From: Dehalococcoidia bacterium
Lineage (GTDB): Bacteria > Chloroflexota > Dehalococcoidia > Dehalococcoidales > W498
NCBI GenBank assembly: GCA_011170285.1
Contig: DUEE01000003.1
Span: forward strand, 1 to 64,000
DNA length: 64,000 bases
Direction: 5' to 3'
Part shown: piece by piece, positions 1 through 9,412 of the stretch
How positions within the stretch are numbered: the first letter of the stretch is position 1
Layout of the letters: the number at the start of each line of letters is the position of its first letter
Notes under the pieces: generated by a model
Seen by the model: only the letters and a program-made list of their open reading frames with translations
Told to the model about the DNA's origin: nothing
The model's database searches: none
Made by a program: the position numbers and the translations under genes

Positions 1-196
1 CACAAAGTAGAGTAATCACTTCTGGAATGTTCCCTGATTCGACCAAGCCAATAAATCTCTGAAAATTCAGGCTATACACAATAATCACCGGATAGCGATC
101 CCCCATTCCTCTTTGATGACAAAGGGAGGTGATAATACGATAATATTCTATTGTTGACTGTGGAGCCATTCCGCCTAGTATGCCTATTTTCTTCAT
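1..196 (-). CDS. Aspartate/glutamate racemase family protein, N-terminal part
   Basis: This is the first 65 codons of a gene that runs off the left edge. The N-terminus MKKIGILGGMAPQSTIEYYR is the hallmark of the cofactor-independent Asp/Glu racemase family (RacX/YgeA-like), whose members interconvert D- and L-amino acids with a pair of catalytic cysteines. Those cysteines would lie beyond the window, so activity cannot be judged. The ATG start has GAGGAG a few bases upstream. Substrate is unknown. Confidence 0.85.
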   Translation of the reverse strand, partial: MKKIGILGGMAPQSTIEYYRIITSLCHQRGMGDRYPVIIVYSLNFQRFIGLVESGNIPEVITLLC

Positions 197-340
197 AGCT
201 TCTCCTCTACTTTACCTCTTTCAACTTGACACAACCCAAGCATATCCAGTTAGACTCCATCCTCAAACTGACAGTACGCCTCAGCAATGGTGGGATTAGA
301 AACTGTTTAGGATGCGTTGCCTAGCATTGTTCAAGGCAAG

Positions 341-787
341 CTATAAATCTTCCTCTGGTATGATTTTGACTCTGCTTCTCCTTAATAACGCAGTTGTAAC
401 CCCATCGCCATCTATCAGTCTGCCTGAAAATGAGCCATCATGTATTCGGCTACAACCACACGATGGGCTTCCGGACTTCGCTATAAATTCCTTGATACTT
501 AGTTGGCGGGCAATCTGTAAGGTCTCTTCGGCGCCTCTAGTAAATTCCCTAGTAACATCTTGCCCATTCTTATTCACAACACTACATTTGCCGTTAAGAA
601 CATCATCACCTGTACCACCTTGAATTTCTTGAGGTGCTCTGGGAGTAGACAGCCCACCTAGTTGCTCAGGACAGACAGGAATCAAAGTCTCAACCTTTGA
701 AAGTTCAATGGCTCGCTCGTTCCTATATTCGTCATCGCCACGCCAAGCGCACCTTATCCCTAATAAACACGCACTAATAAGTTTCAT
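341..787 (-). CDS. DUF523 family protein
   Basis: A 148-residue protein beginning MKLISACLLGIRCAWRG, with the conserved PVCPEQLGGL segment and a C-terminal SGSPSCGC cysteine motif, all typical of DUF523 (YbbK-like). The family's biochemical role is not established; the clustered cysteines suggest metal or sulfur chemistry. The start at 787 is chosen because its ATG overlaps the TGA of the upstream gene (ATGA, 784-787), indicating translational coupling, and because the family begins at this methionine. A slightly longer reading from 820 would overlap the upstream gene more and adds nothing conserved. Confidence 0.8.
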   Translation of the reverse strand: MKLISACLLGIRCAWRGDDEYRNERAIELSKVETLIPVCPEQLGGLSTPRAPQEIQGGTGDDVLNGKCSVVNKNGQDVTREFTRGAEETLQIARQLSIKEFIAKSGSPSCGCSRIHDGSFSGRLIDGDGVTTALLRRSRVKIIPEEDL

Positions 788-1725
788 CTCACTCGAACCC
801 GTGCTACTCTCTCGGACCATTCAGATATCACATCGATTTCACCACGAGCATAGGCCTCATGCCAGCCGTCAGGAACAGGTAGCCTCTTGTACCAAAGGAC
901 TCGTTCAGCCTCAAGTATATTGCGGTGGAGCCCCATAAAGTCAGCAACACAAACTATCTTATGTCCCGCAAGGGAAGAGGCATAATCCAGCCACTGCTCT
1001 CCCTCCTTGGAGCGCATCACGTGATGGTCAAGAATCAGGGTATCAACTTTTTTCGCCAAGCGCAAAGTCCTGCGTAAAGCGTCTTCCTGCTCCTGCAAGG
1101 TTAAGCTTGGTAAATAAATGGGAGGGCCAGCGGCAAGCACTATGTTGGGATGCCAGGCAATAATTTTATCAATTGCCTCATCGCTAAGCATCTGAATATC
1201 TGAAGCATGCACAAACACTTCATCATCCTCTTCAATTCGGGTCATCATCAAAGTGCCACCACGCCTTCCTCGCTCACCATGCGGAACAGGGAGAGAGAAA
1301 CTCAGTGCTTCGTTACTCATTCCTTCCGCAACTGGCAGAGTCCGACCAAGAGCTTTAGCCAGAGCTTTCGCCCGATGAGCCTGATTATATGAAAGGTCTT
1401 TCGTCCCCTTAGTCCAGAAGCGGGGGCGGATACATAGCTTGGCTACCCGTTCAACAGAAAGCTGATAGGGATTAGCATCAACCAGTGGAATGTGGTCCCC
1501 ATGATAGTGGCTGATGACTATATCGGTGGCATCTTCTAGAGCCTTTTCGACAAGTCTTTTGGTTCTTTCAGAAGCTATCACTTGGGCTGGGTGTGGCAGT
1601 AGACCATGCCGCCTGAACCCCAAGGCAATCCCGGGGTCAATAACTACTTTGCGATTGCTGGTCATAACTACAGTGCATAGGCTACGAACCCCCAAGGATT
1701 CGGCGCCAAGTATCTTTATTTGCAT
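784..1725 (-). CDS. MBL-fold metallo-hydrolase (UPF0282-like)
   Basis: A 313-residue metallo-beta-lactamase-fold protein. The HYHGDH signature (around residue 95) supplies metal ligands, and later His/Asp positions (HASDIQ, LDHHVMR) fit the fold. The N-terminus ILGAESLGVRSLCT resembles the UPF0282 family, found mostly in archaea and some anaerobic bacteria. Substrate is unknown. It is co-transcribed and translationally coupled with the DUF523 gene that follows. No signal peptide is seen, so a cytoplasmic location is likely. Confidence 0.75.
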   Translation of the reverse strand: MQIKILGAESLGVRSLCTVVMTSNRKVVIDPGIALGFRRHGLLPHPAQVIASERTKRLVEKALEDATDIVISHYHGDHIPLVDANPYQLSVERVAKLCIRPRFWTKGTKDLSYNQAHRAKALAKALGRTLPVAEGMSNEALSFSLPVPHGERGRRGGTLMMTRIEEDDEVFVHASDIQMLSDEAIDKIIAWHPNIVLAAGPPIYLPSLTLQEQEDALRRTLRLAKKVDTLILDHHVMRSKEGEQWLDYASSLAGHKIVCVADFMGLHRNILEAERVLWYKRLPVPDGWHEAYARGEIDVISEWSERVARVRVR

Positions 1726-1854
1726 TGTTAAGATTCTTTCAACTTCAAAGCTATACTACCACTGATGATTGGCGAAGGTAAAGCTACCTTCCTTTTAACT
1801 TATAGATGAAATATGATAATCTGGGTAGGGCCAAGCTAAGGCGGCTTATAAGAA

Positions 1855-2064
1855 ATGATAACTATAAAATGTGCTAAATGTAAGCGTAAGGTGTTTAGAT
1901 ATGTGAAGGTTGGCAAAGGGCGAGTGCTACACTGTTGGAAAGGTCGGATAATCAAGGATTATAGCATCCGTGACGGAAACGAAGTTAAGTGTCAGTGCGG
2001 TAATCTAATTGCGATTGACGAAGGGAAGTGGATAAAAATGAAGCAGCACTCTTTCATTTACTGA
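1855..2064 (+). CDS. Small cysteine-rich (zinc-ribbon-like) protein
   Basis: A 69-residue basic protein with CAKCKRK near the N-terminus and CQCGNLI near the C-terminus, an arrangement able to bind one zinc ion. I do not recognise a named family. It lies alone between the divergent metallo-hydrolase gene and the methyltransferase. There is no strong ribosome binding site; an AAGGCGG stretch lies about 12 bases upstream. Could be a nucleic-acid-binding or regulatory micro-protein, but function is unknown. Confidence 0.5.
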   Translation: MITIKCAKCKRKVFRYVKVGKGRVLHCWKGRIIKDYSIRDGNEVKCQCGNLIAIDEGKWIKMKQHSFIY

Positions 2065-2171
2065 GGGGGTCGCCAGCAATACTCGACCGCTAGGAGGCAA
2101 CCAAGGGCCATCCCTTTTCAAATTGGCGGCACGAGGGGAATACAAGCATAGCAGATATTACGAAATTCTGC

Positions 2172-2177
2172 TATAAT
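2172..2177 (+). promoter_or_regulatory. Candidate -10 box (TATAAT) before the methyltransferase gene
   Basis: A perfect TATAAT lies 70 bases before the preferred ATG at 2242. No good -35 is visible at 17 bases, so this is a tentative promoter element. Confidence 0.3.
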
Positions 2178-2241
2178 TCCAGCTACAGTCGGGTTGCCAT
2201 TACACGACGGTTGTCCGGGCAGTGATAATCCTTCTGGCAGC

Positions 2242-3243
2242 ATGCAGAATATGAGTTCAGGAGAATCTCTAGCGAGCTTAATAAGGCAGTTTATGACAAG
2301 CAAGGCGATTCTCACTGCTTGTGAGCTTGATATTTTTACCATCCTTGCCCAGATGCCCAGGGCCGCCGCCTCTCTGGCAGAGGAGAAAGGCTGCGACCAC
2401 CGGGCACTCACCAGGCTTCTGGACTGCCTCGTGACCCTGGATCTACTTGTAAAGGAGCAGGGCATCTACCGACCAACCGAACAGGGGGAACTACTGTCCT
2501 CCGGGCACGAGGAGAGTCTGCTGCCTATGGCCATGCACATGAATCACACCTGGAACAACTGGCATCATCTTACTGAGGCTGTGCAAAAGGGGGAGAATCC
2601 AGCGATGCACAGGGGCTCCGAGTTCGAGGGAGAGGAGCAGAAATCCTTCATTGAGGACATGCATGCCGGGGCCCGGAGGATTTCCCGGAATATTGCGCGG
2701 GAATACAATGCCGACAGCTTCCAGCGCCTTCTGGATATCGGGGGCGGCTCCGGTGCATATACCATTGCATTTCTGGAAGAGAACCCTCATATGGAGGCGA
2801 TACTCTTCGATCTAGAGGGAGTGATACCCATTGCCAGGGACAAGGTGAGACAAGCTGGGCTTGAGGCTCGTGTGCAGTTTACTCACGGTGATTACTATAA
2901 TCAGGAGTTGCCGAGAGGCTGTGACCTGGCTCTTCTCTCGGCCATTATTCATCAAAACAGCCCGGAGGAAAACCTGGACTTGCTCTCAAAAATCTACAGA
3001 GCCCTGGAGCCAGGCGGCAGGCTCCTCATCCGGGACTACATCATGGATGAAGACCGGATAAAGCCGGCCGGAGGAGCTATGTTTGCCTTGAATATGCTGG
3101 TGAATACTCGAGGGGGAGACACCTACACTTTCGCGGAAGTCGAAGCAGGCCTTCAACAGGCCGGTTTTCGCCGGATTCACGCTATCCGGACGGGGGCGGA
3201 GTCCCACGGGCGGATGGATTATCTGGTAGAGGCCAGAAAATAG
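2242..3243 (+). CDS. SAM-dependent methyltransferase (O-methyltransferase family)
   Basis: About 333 residues. An N-terminal winged-helix dimerisation domain (FMTSKAILTACELDIF ... LTRLLDCLVTLDLL) is followed by a Rossmann methyltransferase domain with the SAM-binding motif LLDIGGGSGAYTIAF near residue 165 and DLALLSAIIHQ, as in the hydroxyneurosporene/acetylserotonin O-methyltransferase family. It should move a methyl group from SAM to a small molecule, identity unknown. The start is uncertain: ATG at 2242 and 2251 and a TTG at 2194 share the frame, none with a strong ribosome binding site. GC is higher than in its neighbours, which hints at transfer. It stands as a single gene. Confidence 0.75.
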   Translation: MQNMSSGESLASLIRQFMTSKAILTACELDIFTILAQMPRAAASLAEEKGCDHRALTRLLDCLVTLDLLVKEQGIYRPTEQGELLSSGHEESLLPMAMHMNHTWNNWHHLTEAVQKGENPAMHRGSEFEGEEQKSFIEDMHAGARRISRNIAREYNADSFQRLLDIGGGSGAYTIAFLEENPHMEAILFDLEGVIPIARDKVRQAGLEARVQFTHGDYYNQELPRGCDLALLSAIIHQNSPEENLDLLSKIYRALEPGGRLLIRDYIMDEDRIKPAGGAMFALNMLVNTRGGDTYTFAEVEAGLQQAGFRRIHAIRTGAESHGRMDYLVEARK

Positions 3244-3946
3244 TCAGCTCGGGAACAACTACCCTGATAAAGAAAGCCAAGGCCTGCCCACAAATGATTG
3301 TTCGCTCATTTGACAAACGCATACTAATAAATATATTTTTGAACGCACTTCAAGATACCGGCGTAGTTCAGACATCTTGACATATAGGAGTGACTTCAAT
3401 GATGCATTACTCGACTCAGGCTCCTCTCTGTCATATCCTGTACACAGGTTGAGTGTGGATGCCTGTTATAACAATCCCATGGGGAGCCACCAAATTGTTG
3501 CAGTCATTTTTAGGAGAACCTGGCTTCATTCCTATAAACAGGTAATTGATACCTTTAGACCGATATCCCTTATTTCTAGAGCTTACCAAACAATGCACAT
3601 AACTCCATTCAGCAGCATTGTATTTTCCATCCAATGGCACCGTAAAACTATATTCAATTGTAGGATATGGCATTGTGCCTTATAATTGATGATAAACTCT
3701 AAGAAGCGAGGTTAGCCCCTAGAAAATCGGTGCAAAATGACCAAATATATATGCTTCTCACGATGGATTATGTACTAACAAGGGAAGATATTTTAAAGAT
3801 AATACACTCAGACTTAGAGAAGTAAGTATCTATCGATAACAATTAGATGTAAAGGTTAACGGAAACAGGCCACGGATGTCTGAAGATGTTCGGATATCTC
3901 AGCAGGTACGTTCTATTACCGGCGGAGATTTGGTATAATTCTTTAC
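3244..3946. other. 700-base region without a convincing gene; decayed sequence
   Basis: No frame here has both a ribosome binding site and recognisable protein. Overlapping 80-100 codon frames on both strands (about 3377-3685) look spurious, although the minus-strand one contains VPLDGKYNAAEW, reminiscent of sugar-binding CBM9-type modules. A 24-codon plus-strand reading at 3751-3825 includes DYVLTREDILKII, which resembles the start of small nucleotidyltransferase-like proteins and then stops. I interpret the stretch as gene remnants. Confidence 0.45.
3934..3939 (+). promoter_or_regulatory. -10 box (TATAAT) almost touching a start codon
   Basis: A perfect TATAAT ends 7 bases before the ATG at 3947. 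Transcription would begin at or next to the start codon, implying a leaderless mRNA. There is no Shine-Dalgarno sequence. The -35 at 3911-3916 (TTCTAT) is poor. Confidence 0.45.
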
Positions 3947-5218
3947 ATGAGGCCTCTTTTACCTAGAGTTCTGAGGTTGCTTTTCCCGGGTACAGAAGGT
4001 CCATTCGTCTTTGACAAGCAGCAAGTTATATGGCCATCAAAGCCCGCAAGCCTAAACCTTTACATCCACCTACCTTTTTGCCGCAAGATTTGCTCTTTCT
4101 GCCCGTATGTGAAAGAAGTCTATGATCCAGTGGTGAGCGCTGCCTATCAGGGCGCTCTTCTCAAAGAGTTGGACAGCTATCGAAGGTTATGGGGTGATGT
4201 TAACATCGAATCAGTATATTTTGGCGGCGGTACGCCGTCTTTGACGCCCGAGATAGTAGAGAGCACTTTGTCCTGGATTGCCAAGAATTTTCACCTGGGG
4301 CATGAGGTAGGAGTGGAAATTCACCCGTTAGACGCTCATAGTACTGTTCTCGGCTCCCTTAAAAATAGTGGTGTCAGTATGGCAAGTCTAGGTGTGCAGA
4401 CCTTCCATAACCGCCTCCTTAGCATGCTGGATCGAGGCTATGACGGAAAGCTGGCCAGGCAGGCTTGCGAACGACTTGTTCAGGTTGGTTTTACTACCAC
4501 AGATGTTGATTTGATTTTTGCAATTCCTACCCAGAATCAGGAAGAGGCAGAGGCTGATATCGAGACAGCCTGTAAGTTAGGCATAAGCCAGATATCCACT
4601 TATCCATTGATCCTTTTCTCTTATACGCCCCTCAGCAGGCACCTGCATAAAGCGAGAGCAACCATGCCTTCCTGGTGGGTAGAAAGACAAATGCTGAGAG
4701 CAGTAGTGAAGAAAGCGCAGGATGCTGGATACCAGAGGACTTCGATTTGGAGCTTCAATAGGCCGGGGACAATTCGCTACACGACAGTTACTAAAGATGC
4801 CTTTGTAGGCATCGGTGCCAGTGCATCATCCAGGACAGGAGACTACTTCTCACTTAATACCTTTTCAGTAGCTGATTATATCAAGGCTGTGGGAAAAGGC
4901 TCACCGATGGCTCTGGCTACTAAGTTAAATACCGTAGATAAGATGGCCTACTGGCTCTTCTGGCAATGCTATAACCTAACTATTAATACTGACATCTTCC
5001 GGTCTATTTTTGGCAGAGACCTGCCATACCGAATCCGAGCTTTCTTGTCTCTGCTCAATCTCCTGGGTATGACTCATCGAAGAAGAAACACCATCTGCCT
5101 AACTGACGCAGGAGCATATTTATTCCACCTTATTGAGAAAGAATATACCCAGGCATACCTTAAAACCCTGTGGAAAGCTTGTCTTCAAGAGGCTTGGCCT
5201 TGCAGGGTAGTTATCTAA
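3947..5218 (+). CDS. HemW-like radical SAM protein
   Basis: A 423-residue radical SAM enzyme of the coproporphyrinogen III oxidase-like (HemW/HemN) branch. The iron-sulfur motif CRKICSFCPY (CxxxCxxC, residues about 45-52) and the SAM-contact motif YFGGGTPSLTP are both present, followed by the LGVQTF and DLIFAIPTQ segments of the family and a HemN C-terminal-like region. Exact reaction is unknown: HemW proteins act as haem chaperones, other relatives are methyltransferases or oxidases. The gene is isolated, converging on the Ste24-like gene, and appears to be transcribed without a leader. Confidence 0.75.
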   Translation: MRPLLPRVLRLLFPGTEGPFVFDKQQVIWPSKPASLNLYIHLPFCRKICSFCPYVKEVYDPVVSAAYQGALLKELDSYRRLWGDVNIESVYFGGGTPSLTPEIVESTLSWIAKNFHLGHEVGVEIHPLDAHSTVLGSLKNSGVSMASLGVQTFHNRLLSMLDRGYDGKLARQACERLVQVGFTTTDVDLIFAIPTQNQEEAEADIETACKLGISQISTYPLILFSYTPLSRHLHKARATMPSWWVERQMLRAVVKKAQDAGYQRTSIWSFNRPGTIRYTTVTKDAFVGIGASASSRTGDYFSLNTFSVADYIKAVGKGSPMALATKLNTVDKMAYWLFWQCYNLTINTDIFRSIFGRDLPYRIRAFLSLLNLLGMTHRRRNTICLTDAGAYLFHLIEKEYTQAYLKTLWKACLQEAWPCRVVI

Positions 5219-5311
5219 ATCGGGTTCTCGACAGGTATGACAAGAGCACAGTTTGGCTGTTTGTTCAGTACGTAGTGCCAAATCTCCGCCTAGCAAACTT
5301 TGTCATTTGCG

Positions 5312-6610
5312 TTAGCCCAAGGCTACTTCACTCTTATGCTTTGCACCTTGGATTGCCTGTATTCGCTGTAGAAGAGGCGGATGAGAGTAGTTCAGAAAAA
5401 CATAGAAAGGATGCGGTGTCAAATTCGATAGGTTTGTAGCAGAGAGTTTCTTCAAGGCATCGACCAGACTACATGGGTCATCTACAGTCTCCGCCGCAAA
5501 GCGATCGGCTTCGTACTCATTCTTTCTGGAAAGCATCTGCATTACTATTGACAACACTAGCTCTATCGGAGTGTAAAGCAGGCCGAAGAAGAGCAATCCG
5601 ACATATATAGATTCCTGTCTCATATAAAAGGCTTGGTATAAGTCCGGGCTACCCAAGAATAGAGACAGTAAAAAGAAGATCACTCCCGTGTGTAATATAC
5701 CGATAATAGTTCCCTGAAGAATATGTTTTTTCTTGTAGTGCCCGACTTCATGTGCGAGCACGGCTACCATTTCCGGAATAGTGTGTTGCGCTATCAACGT
5801 ATCAAAGAGGGCAATGCGCTTGTTACGGCCAAACCCGGTGAAGAAGGCATTTGATTTGCTGGACCGCTTAGAACCGTCTATAACGAAAACATTTTTAATA
5901 GGGAAATTAACCGAACGGGCATATCTCAGAATAGCCTCTTTGAGCTCTCCTGACTCCATCGGCGTGAACTTATTGAACAGTGGCATTATCCATGTCGGAG
6001 CTACGTACTGCATGGCCAAGGAAAATATGACCACTGCAGCCCAGCAGTAAAGCCAGGCATAAGAACCAGCATACTGGAACAACGCCAGGATACCTGCCAG
6101 AAGCGTTCCGCCTAATAGTAGAGCAAGGCCGAGTCCTTTCACCCTATCCAAGAAGAACGTGCGTGGAGTGGTTCTGTTAAAACCGAAACGCTCCTCAATC
6201 ACAAAGGTGCCATAAATACTAAACGGTAAAGTAAGGAGGCTATATGCAAAGACAAGCATGCCAATGTACAGCAGCCCGCTCACAAGGGGAATATAATTCC
6301 ACACTCTGACAACTTGGTCGAACCAGTTAAAGCCTCCGGAGAACCAGAAAGCTAATAGAAGGAATAACGCAAAGCTGTTGCCCACTAAACCAAAACGTGT
6401 GGTTGCACGGATGTATTCCTGAGATTTGCGGTAATCTTCTGCCTTGTATATTCCTTCTAAAGCTGTAGGCAATTCGAGCTTTAAGGCCTTTAGATTCAGC
6501 AGGTTTCCAAATAGCTCTAGAGCGAACTCTAAGATAAGAGCAACAAATATTATTATCGCTAATGCGTTTATAATCGTCCGCCTCTTACATTCTTCTATAC
6601 CATCGGTCAA
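5312..6610 (-). CDS. M48 family (Ste24/CAAX protease-like) membrane metalloprotease
   Basis: A 432-residue integral membrane protein with several hydrophobic segments and the zinc-protease motif LAHEVGHYKKKH; a downstream EYEADRFA segment supplies the third zinc ligand. Layout and length match Ste24-type CAAX proteases. Bacterial members are not known to act on prenylated proteins and more likely take part in membrane protein quality control. The start is TTG with a weak AGAG upstream. Confidence 0.85.
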   Translation of the reverse strand: MTDGIEECKRRTIINALAIIIFVALILEFALELFGNLLNLKALKLELPTALEGIYKAEDYRKSQEYIRATTRFGLVGNSFALFLLLAFWFSGGFNWFDQVVRVWNYIPLVSGLLYIGMLVFAYSLLTLPFSIYGTFVIEERFGFNRTTPRTFFLDRVKGLGLALLLGGTLLAGILALFQYAGSYAWLYCWAAVVIFSLAMQYVAPTWIMPLFNKFTPMESGELKEAILRYARSVNFPIKNVFVIDGSKRSSKSNAFFTGFGRNKRIALFDTLIAQHTIPEMVAVLAHEVGHYKKKHILQGTIIGILHTGVIFFLLSLFLGSPDLYQAFYMRQESIYVGLLFFGLLYTPIELVLSIVMQMLSRKNEYEADRFAAETVDDPCSLVDALKKLSATNLSNLTPHPFYVFLNYSHPPLLQRIQAIQGAKHKSEVALG

Positions 6611-6991
6611 TCTCTAGCATAAGGTGTCTATTCTCTATAAGCAAGTGTTGTTCATAGATTGCACATTTTGACGACTCGTTGGGTGCTTAACAAAAGGGAC
6701 TTTTGTTATATCAGAGGAAGCAATTGCATCCTTTTACCATCCCCTGAGACGCAGGATTGCTTAAGATAAAGGTTGAATAATGCCAGTAAGAGGCGATAAC
6801 CGATTACTGGCGGGAGAAAGTGGCGGAGAATAGGAATAGCGGATTATTGAGCTAAGGCCTGATAATTTTATTCAAATACTCGTGAACTAACAAACTGGAG
6901 TTGACATACATTAGCAGATATAATGGAAGTGTTGTAAGCTTAAAGAATTATGACATAATCTATTGTAACCATGCTGACTAGGAGACGTAGC
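6611..6991. other. Intergenic region with inverted repeats and promoter-like boxes upstream of the sensor kinase
   Basis: About 380 bases without a gene. An inverted repeat GCCAGTAA/TTACTGGC at 6782-6789 and 6804-6811 could be an operator, and AACAAAAG/CTTTTGTT at 6689-6707 could form a short hairpin. TTGACA (6901-6906) and TATAAT (6919-6924) lie 12 bases apart, too close for a standard promoter, so the TATAAT is probably used without that -35. Confidence 0.35.
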
Positions 6992-9412
6992 ATGAGGGAT
7001 GAAGATAAGACAAAGGAGCAACTTATAAGTGAACTGGAAGAATTGCGCCAACAGCTTACTGAAACAGCGCTATTAAAAACCGAGTGCAGGCAACCTGATG
7101 AGGCGTTGTGGCAGAGCGAGGGAAAACACCGTGTCCTGGCAGAATCTCTCTTTGATACAGTGTACCAGTTTGACCTGGAAGGAAAATTTGTTTATGCAAA
7201 TGAGGCCACTACTCGCATGTTTGGTTATTCTATGGATGAAATCCTCAACAGTATTAGCGTAAATGATACGATAGATGAAAAAGACTTCGTTGTTTCAAGA
7301 AGAGACATTGATGAAATCCTAAAGGGGAAAAGTGTTGTAGGAGAAAGAACATTTATCCGTAAGGATGGAACGAAATTTGTTGGAGAGATTCATTCCGGCC
7401 CTGTTTATGAGGGAGAAAAGATTGTTGGGGTCAGCAGTGTTCTTCGAGACATCAGCGAGAACAAGCGGATGGAAGAGGTGCTCAAGGAATCGGAAGGAAA
7501 ACTCAAGACTATACTAGAAAACGCTCACGACGTGATTTTTCAACTCTCCCACTTAGGTATCATTCAGTATGTAAGCCCTAGAGTAAAAGAAATTTACGGT
7601 TATAATCCCGAAGACCTTATTGGAAAACATTTCAAGGAAACAACCCCCGTAAGCGAATTGCCCAAAGCTGTGAAAGTATTGAAGAGTGTTTTGTCCGGAA
7701 AGAAAATTGATAACTTTGAGATAGACCAGGTGAATGCTCACAGAAAGATTGTTCCGGTGGAGATTAATGCTGCTCCAGTGATAAAAGATGGCAAGATAAT
7801 TGGTGGTGAAGGTATTATGAGAGATATCACCAAACGTAAGCTGACGGAGTATGATTTAAATAAGCGGGTTAAGGAACTCGAGTGTCTTTATAGTATTACT
7901 AACATCGTGGAAAGGCCAGGGATTCCTCTAAATGAATTATATCAAGAAGTCACCAATCTGCTTCCGGTGAGCTGGCAATATCCGGAGATTGCTTGTGCCA
8001 GAATTATCATTAATGACAAGGAGTTCAGGACAATAAATTATGCGGAAACCCAGTGGAAGCAAGCATCAAGTATCAAGGTAAACGGGGTTAAAACAGGTTT
8101 GGTAGAGGTCAACTACCTAGAATTAAGACCGGAGATTGCTGAAGGACCATTCTTAAAAGAAGAGAGACTTTTGATTAATGCTGTTGCGGGGCGATTGGGA
8201 AGAATAACCGAGCGCATGTCGGCGCAAGAGGCACTGGTAAAAGCGAAGGATGAGTTGGAAATACGGGTGAAAGAACGTACTGCTGAAATGGCGATGGCAA
8301 ACCAAAACCTGAGTTTGGAAATCATCGAGCGCAGACGAGCTCAGGAGACGCTAGAAGCAGCGCACATGTACCAGCAGTCCGTCATAGATGGTGTAGCCGA
8401 GTCGATTATGGTGGTCGGTGTAGATTACCATGTCAAGCTGATGAATCGAGCCGCACGCCAGTTTTCATCGGCACTCACCGACACAGCGAAACCTTTGTTT
8501 TGCTATCAAGTGTCCCACCAGCGTGAGACTCCTTGCGATGGGATAGAGCATCCTTGCCCGATGGAAAAGGCACGCCAGTCGGGCCTGACAGTCACAGTGG
8601 TGCACGAATACTACCAGACGAATGGAGAGCGGCGATTCTTCGAGGTAATTGTCTCACCGTTATTGGGAGCTGACGGTACTTTCCAGGGAATCATCGAGTC
8701 CAAGCGTGACATCACCGAACGCAAGCGTACGGAGGAGGCACTGCAACAATATACTGAGCGCCTCCGCGCCTTGGCTGCGCAGTTGGCTGAACTTACAGAA
8801 GCTGAGCGGTGGCGACTAGCGCGGGAGCTGCACGACCAGGTGGGGCAGAATCTGACCGCTCTCGGCATCAATTTAAATATTGTTCAGACACAGCTGCCTA
8901 AGGAGGTAACAGACCTGCTACGGTCCCGCCTTGAAGATTCGCTGACTTTGGTGGAGCAGACGGCAGAACGAATTCGTGATGTGATGGCTGACCTGCGGCC
9001 ACCAGTACTGGATGACTATGGGTTAGTGGCCGCTCTGCACTGGTACGGGGACCAGTTCGCAAGGCGGACCAATATTGCTGTTGCCGTAGAAGGCAAGGAG
9101 CCTGTCCCCCGGCTGGACACGCGCGTCGAGAATAACTTGTTCCGTATTGTACAGGAGGCGCTGACCAACGTAGCCAAGCACGCCGAAGCCACACTAGTAA
9201 CGGTTACCGTGGAGGTAGACAACGGAACCCTACGCTTGGTCGTTGCTGACGATGGTATCGGTTTCGACGCTGTACACCTGCCTGCTCCAGATGGATGTCA
9301 GCACTTCGGGCTGCTCATAATGAGCGAGCGGGCGGAGGCTGTGGGTGGTGTCTTTCGTATCGAATCCTGCCCCGGGAGCGGTACAAAGTTCATTGTGGAG
9401 GTGACCCGATAA
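6992..9412 (+). CDS. PAS/GAF sensor histidine kinase (NarL-system type)
   Basis: About 806 residues with no transmembrane segment, so a cytoplasmic sensor. Order: N-terminal coiled coil, PAS (about 45-155), PAS (165-275), a GAF-like region (285-410), coiled coil, a third PAS (450-580), HisKA_3 phospho-acceptor helix with ARELHDQVGQ (around 610), and an HATPase_c domain with the N-box (FRIVQEALTNVAKHAE) and G-boxes (ADDGIGFD, GLLIMSERA). The third PAS carries a cysteine/histidine cluster (CYQVSHQRETPCDG, HPCPMEKA) that may hold a metal, haem or iron-sulfur group. The start at 6992 is chosen over 6971 because AGGAG lies 7 bases before it. It overlaps the response regulator start and should phosphorylate it. 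Confidence 0.88.
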   Translation: MRDEDKTKEQLISELEELRQQLTETALLKTECRQPDEALWQSEGKHRVLAESLFDTVYQFDLEGKFVYANEATTRMFGYSMDEILNSISVNDTIDEKDFVVSRRDIDEILKGKSVVGERTFIRKDGTKFVGEIHSGPVYEGEKIVGVSSVLRDISENKRMEEVLKESEGKLKTILENAHDVIFQLSHLGIIQYVSPRVKEIYGYNPEDLIGKHFKETTPVSELPKAVKVLKSVLSGKKIDNFEIDQVNAHRKIVPVEINAAPVIKDGKIIGGEGIMRDITKRKLTEYDLNKRVKELECLYSITNIVERPGIPLNELYQEVTNLLPVSWQYPEIACARIIINDKEFRTINYAETQWKQASSIKVNGVKTGLVEVNYLELRPEIAEGPFLKEERLLINAVAGRLGRITERMSAQEALVKAKDELEIRVKERTAEMAMANQNLSLEIIERRRAQETLEAAHMYQQSVIDGVAESIMVVGVDYHVKLMNRAARQFSSALTDTAKPLFCYQVSHQRETPCDGIEHPCPMEKARQSGLTVTVVHEYYQTNGERRFFEVIVSPLLGADGTFQGIIESKRDITERKRTEEALQQYTERLRALAAQLAELTEAERWRLARELHDQVGQNLTALGINLNIVQTQLPKEVTDLLRSRLEDSLTLVEQTAERIRDVMADLRPPVLDDYGLVAALHWYGDQFARRTNIAVAVEGKEPVPRLDTRVENNLFRIVQEALTNVAKHAEATLVTVTVEVDNGTLRLVVADDGIGFDAVHLPAPDGCQHFGLLIMSERAEAVGGVFRIESCPGSGTKFIVEVTR
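9397..9404 (+). promoter_or_regulatory. Strong ribosome binding site deciding a non-standard (ATA) start
   Basis: GGAGGTGA inside the end of the kinase gene sits 4 bases before the ATA at 9409. The nearest in-frame standard starts are a GTG at 9421 (too far from this site) and distant upstream codons that would read backwards into the kinase gene. Confidence 0.6.

Noticed and set aside
784-1725. MBL-fold protein as quorum-quenching lactonase or beta-lactamase
   Set aside because: Only the general fold motif is shared; the N-terminus points to UPF0282 and there is no signal peptide.
3377-3685. Overlapping open frames on both strands as genes
   Set aside because: No ribosome binding site, no recognisable protein for the plus frame, and only a weak domain hint for the minus frame.
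6901-6924. TTGACA and TATAAT as one strong promoter of the sensor kinase
   Set aside because: The spacer is only 12 bases; 16-18 is needed. The TATAAT may work alone.
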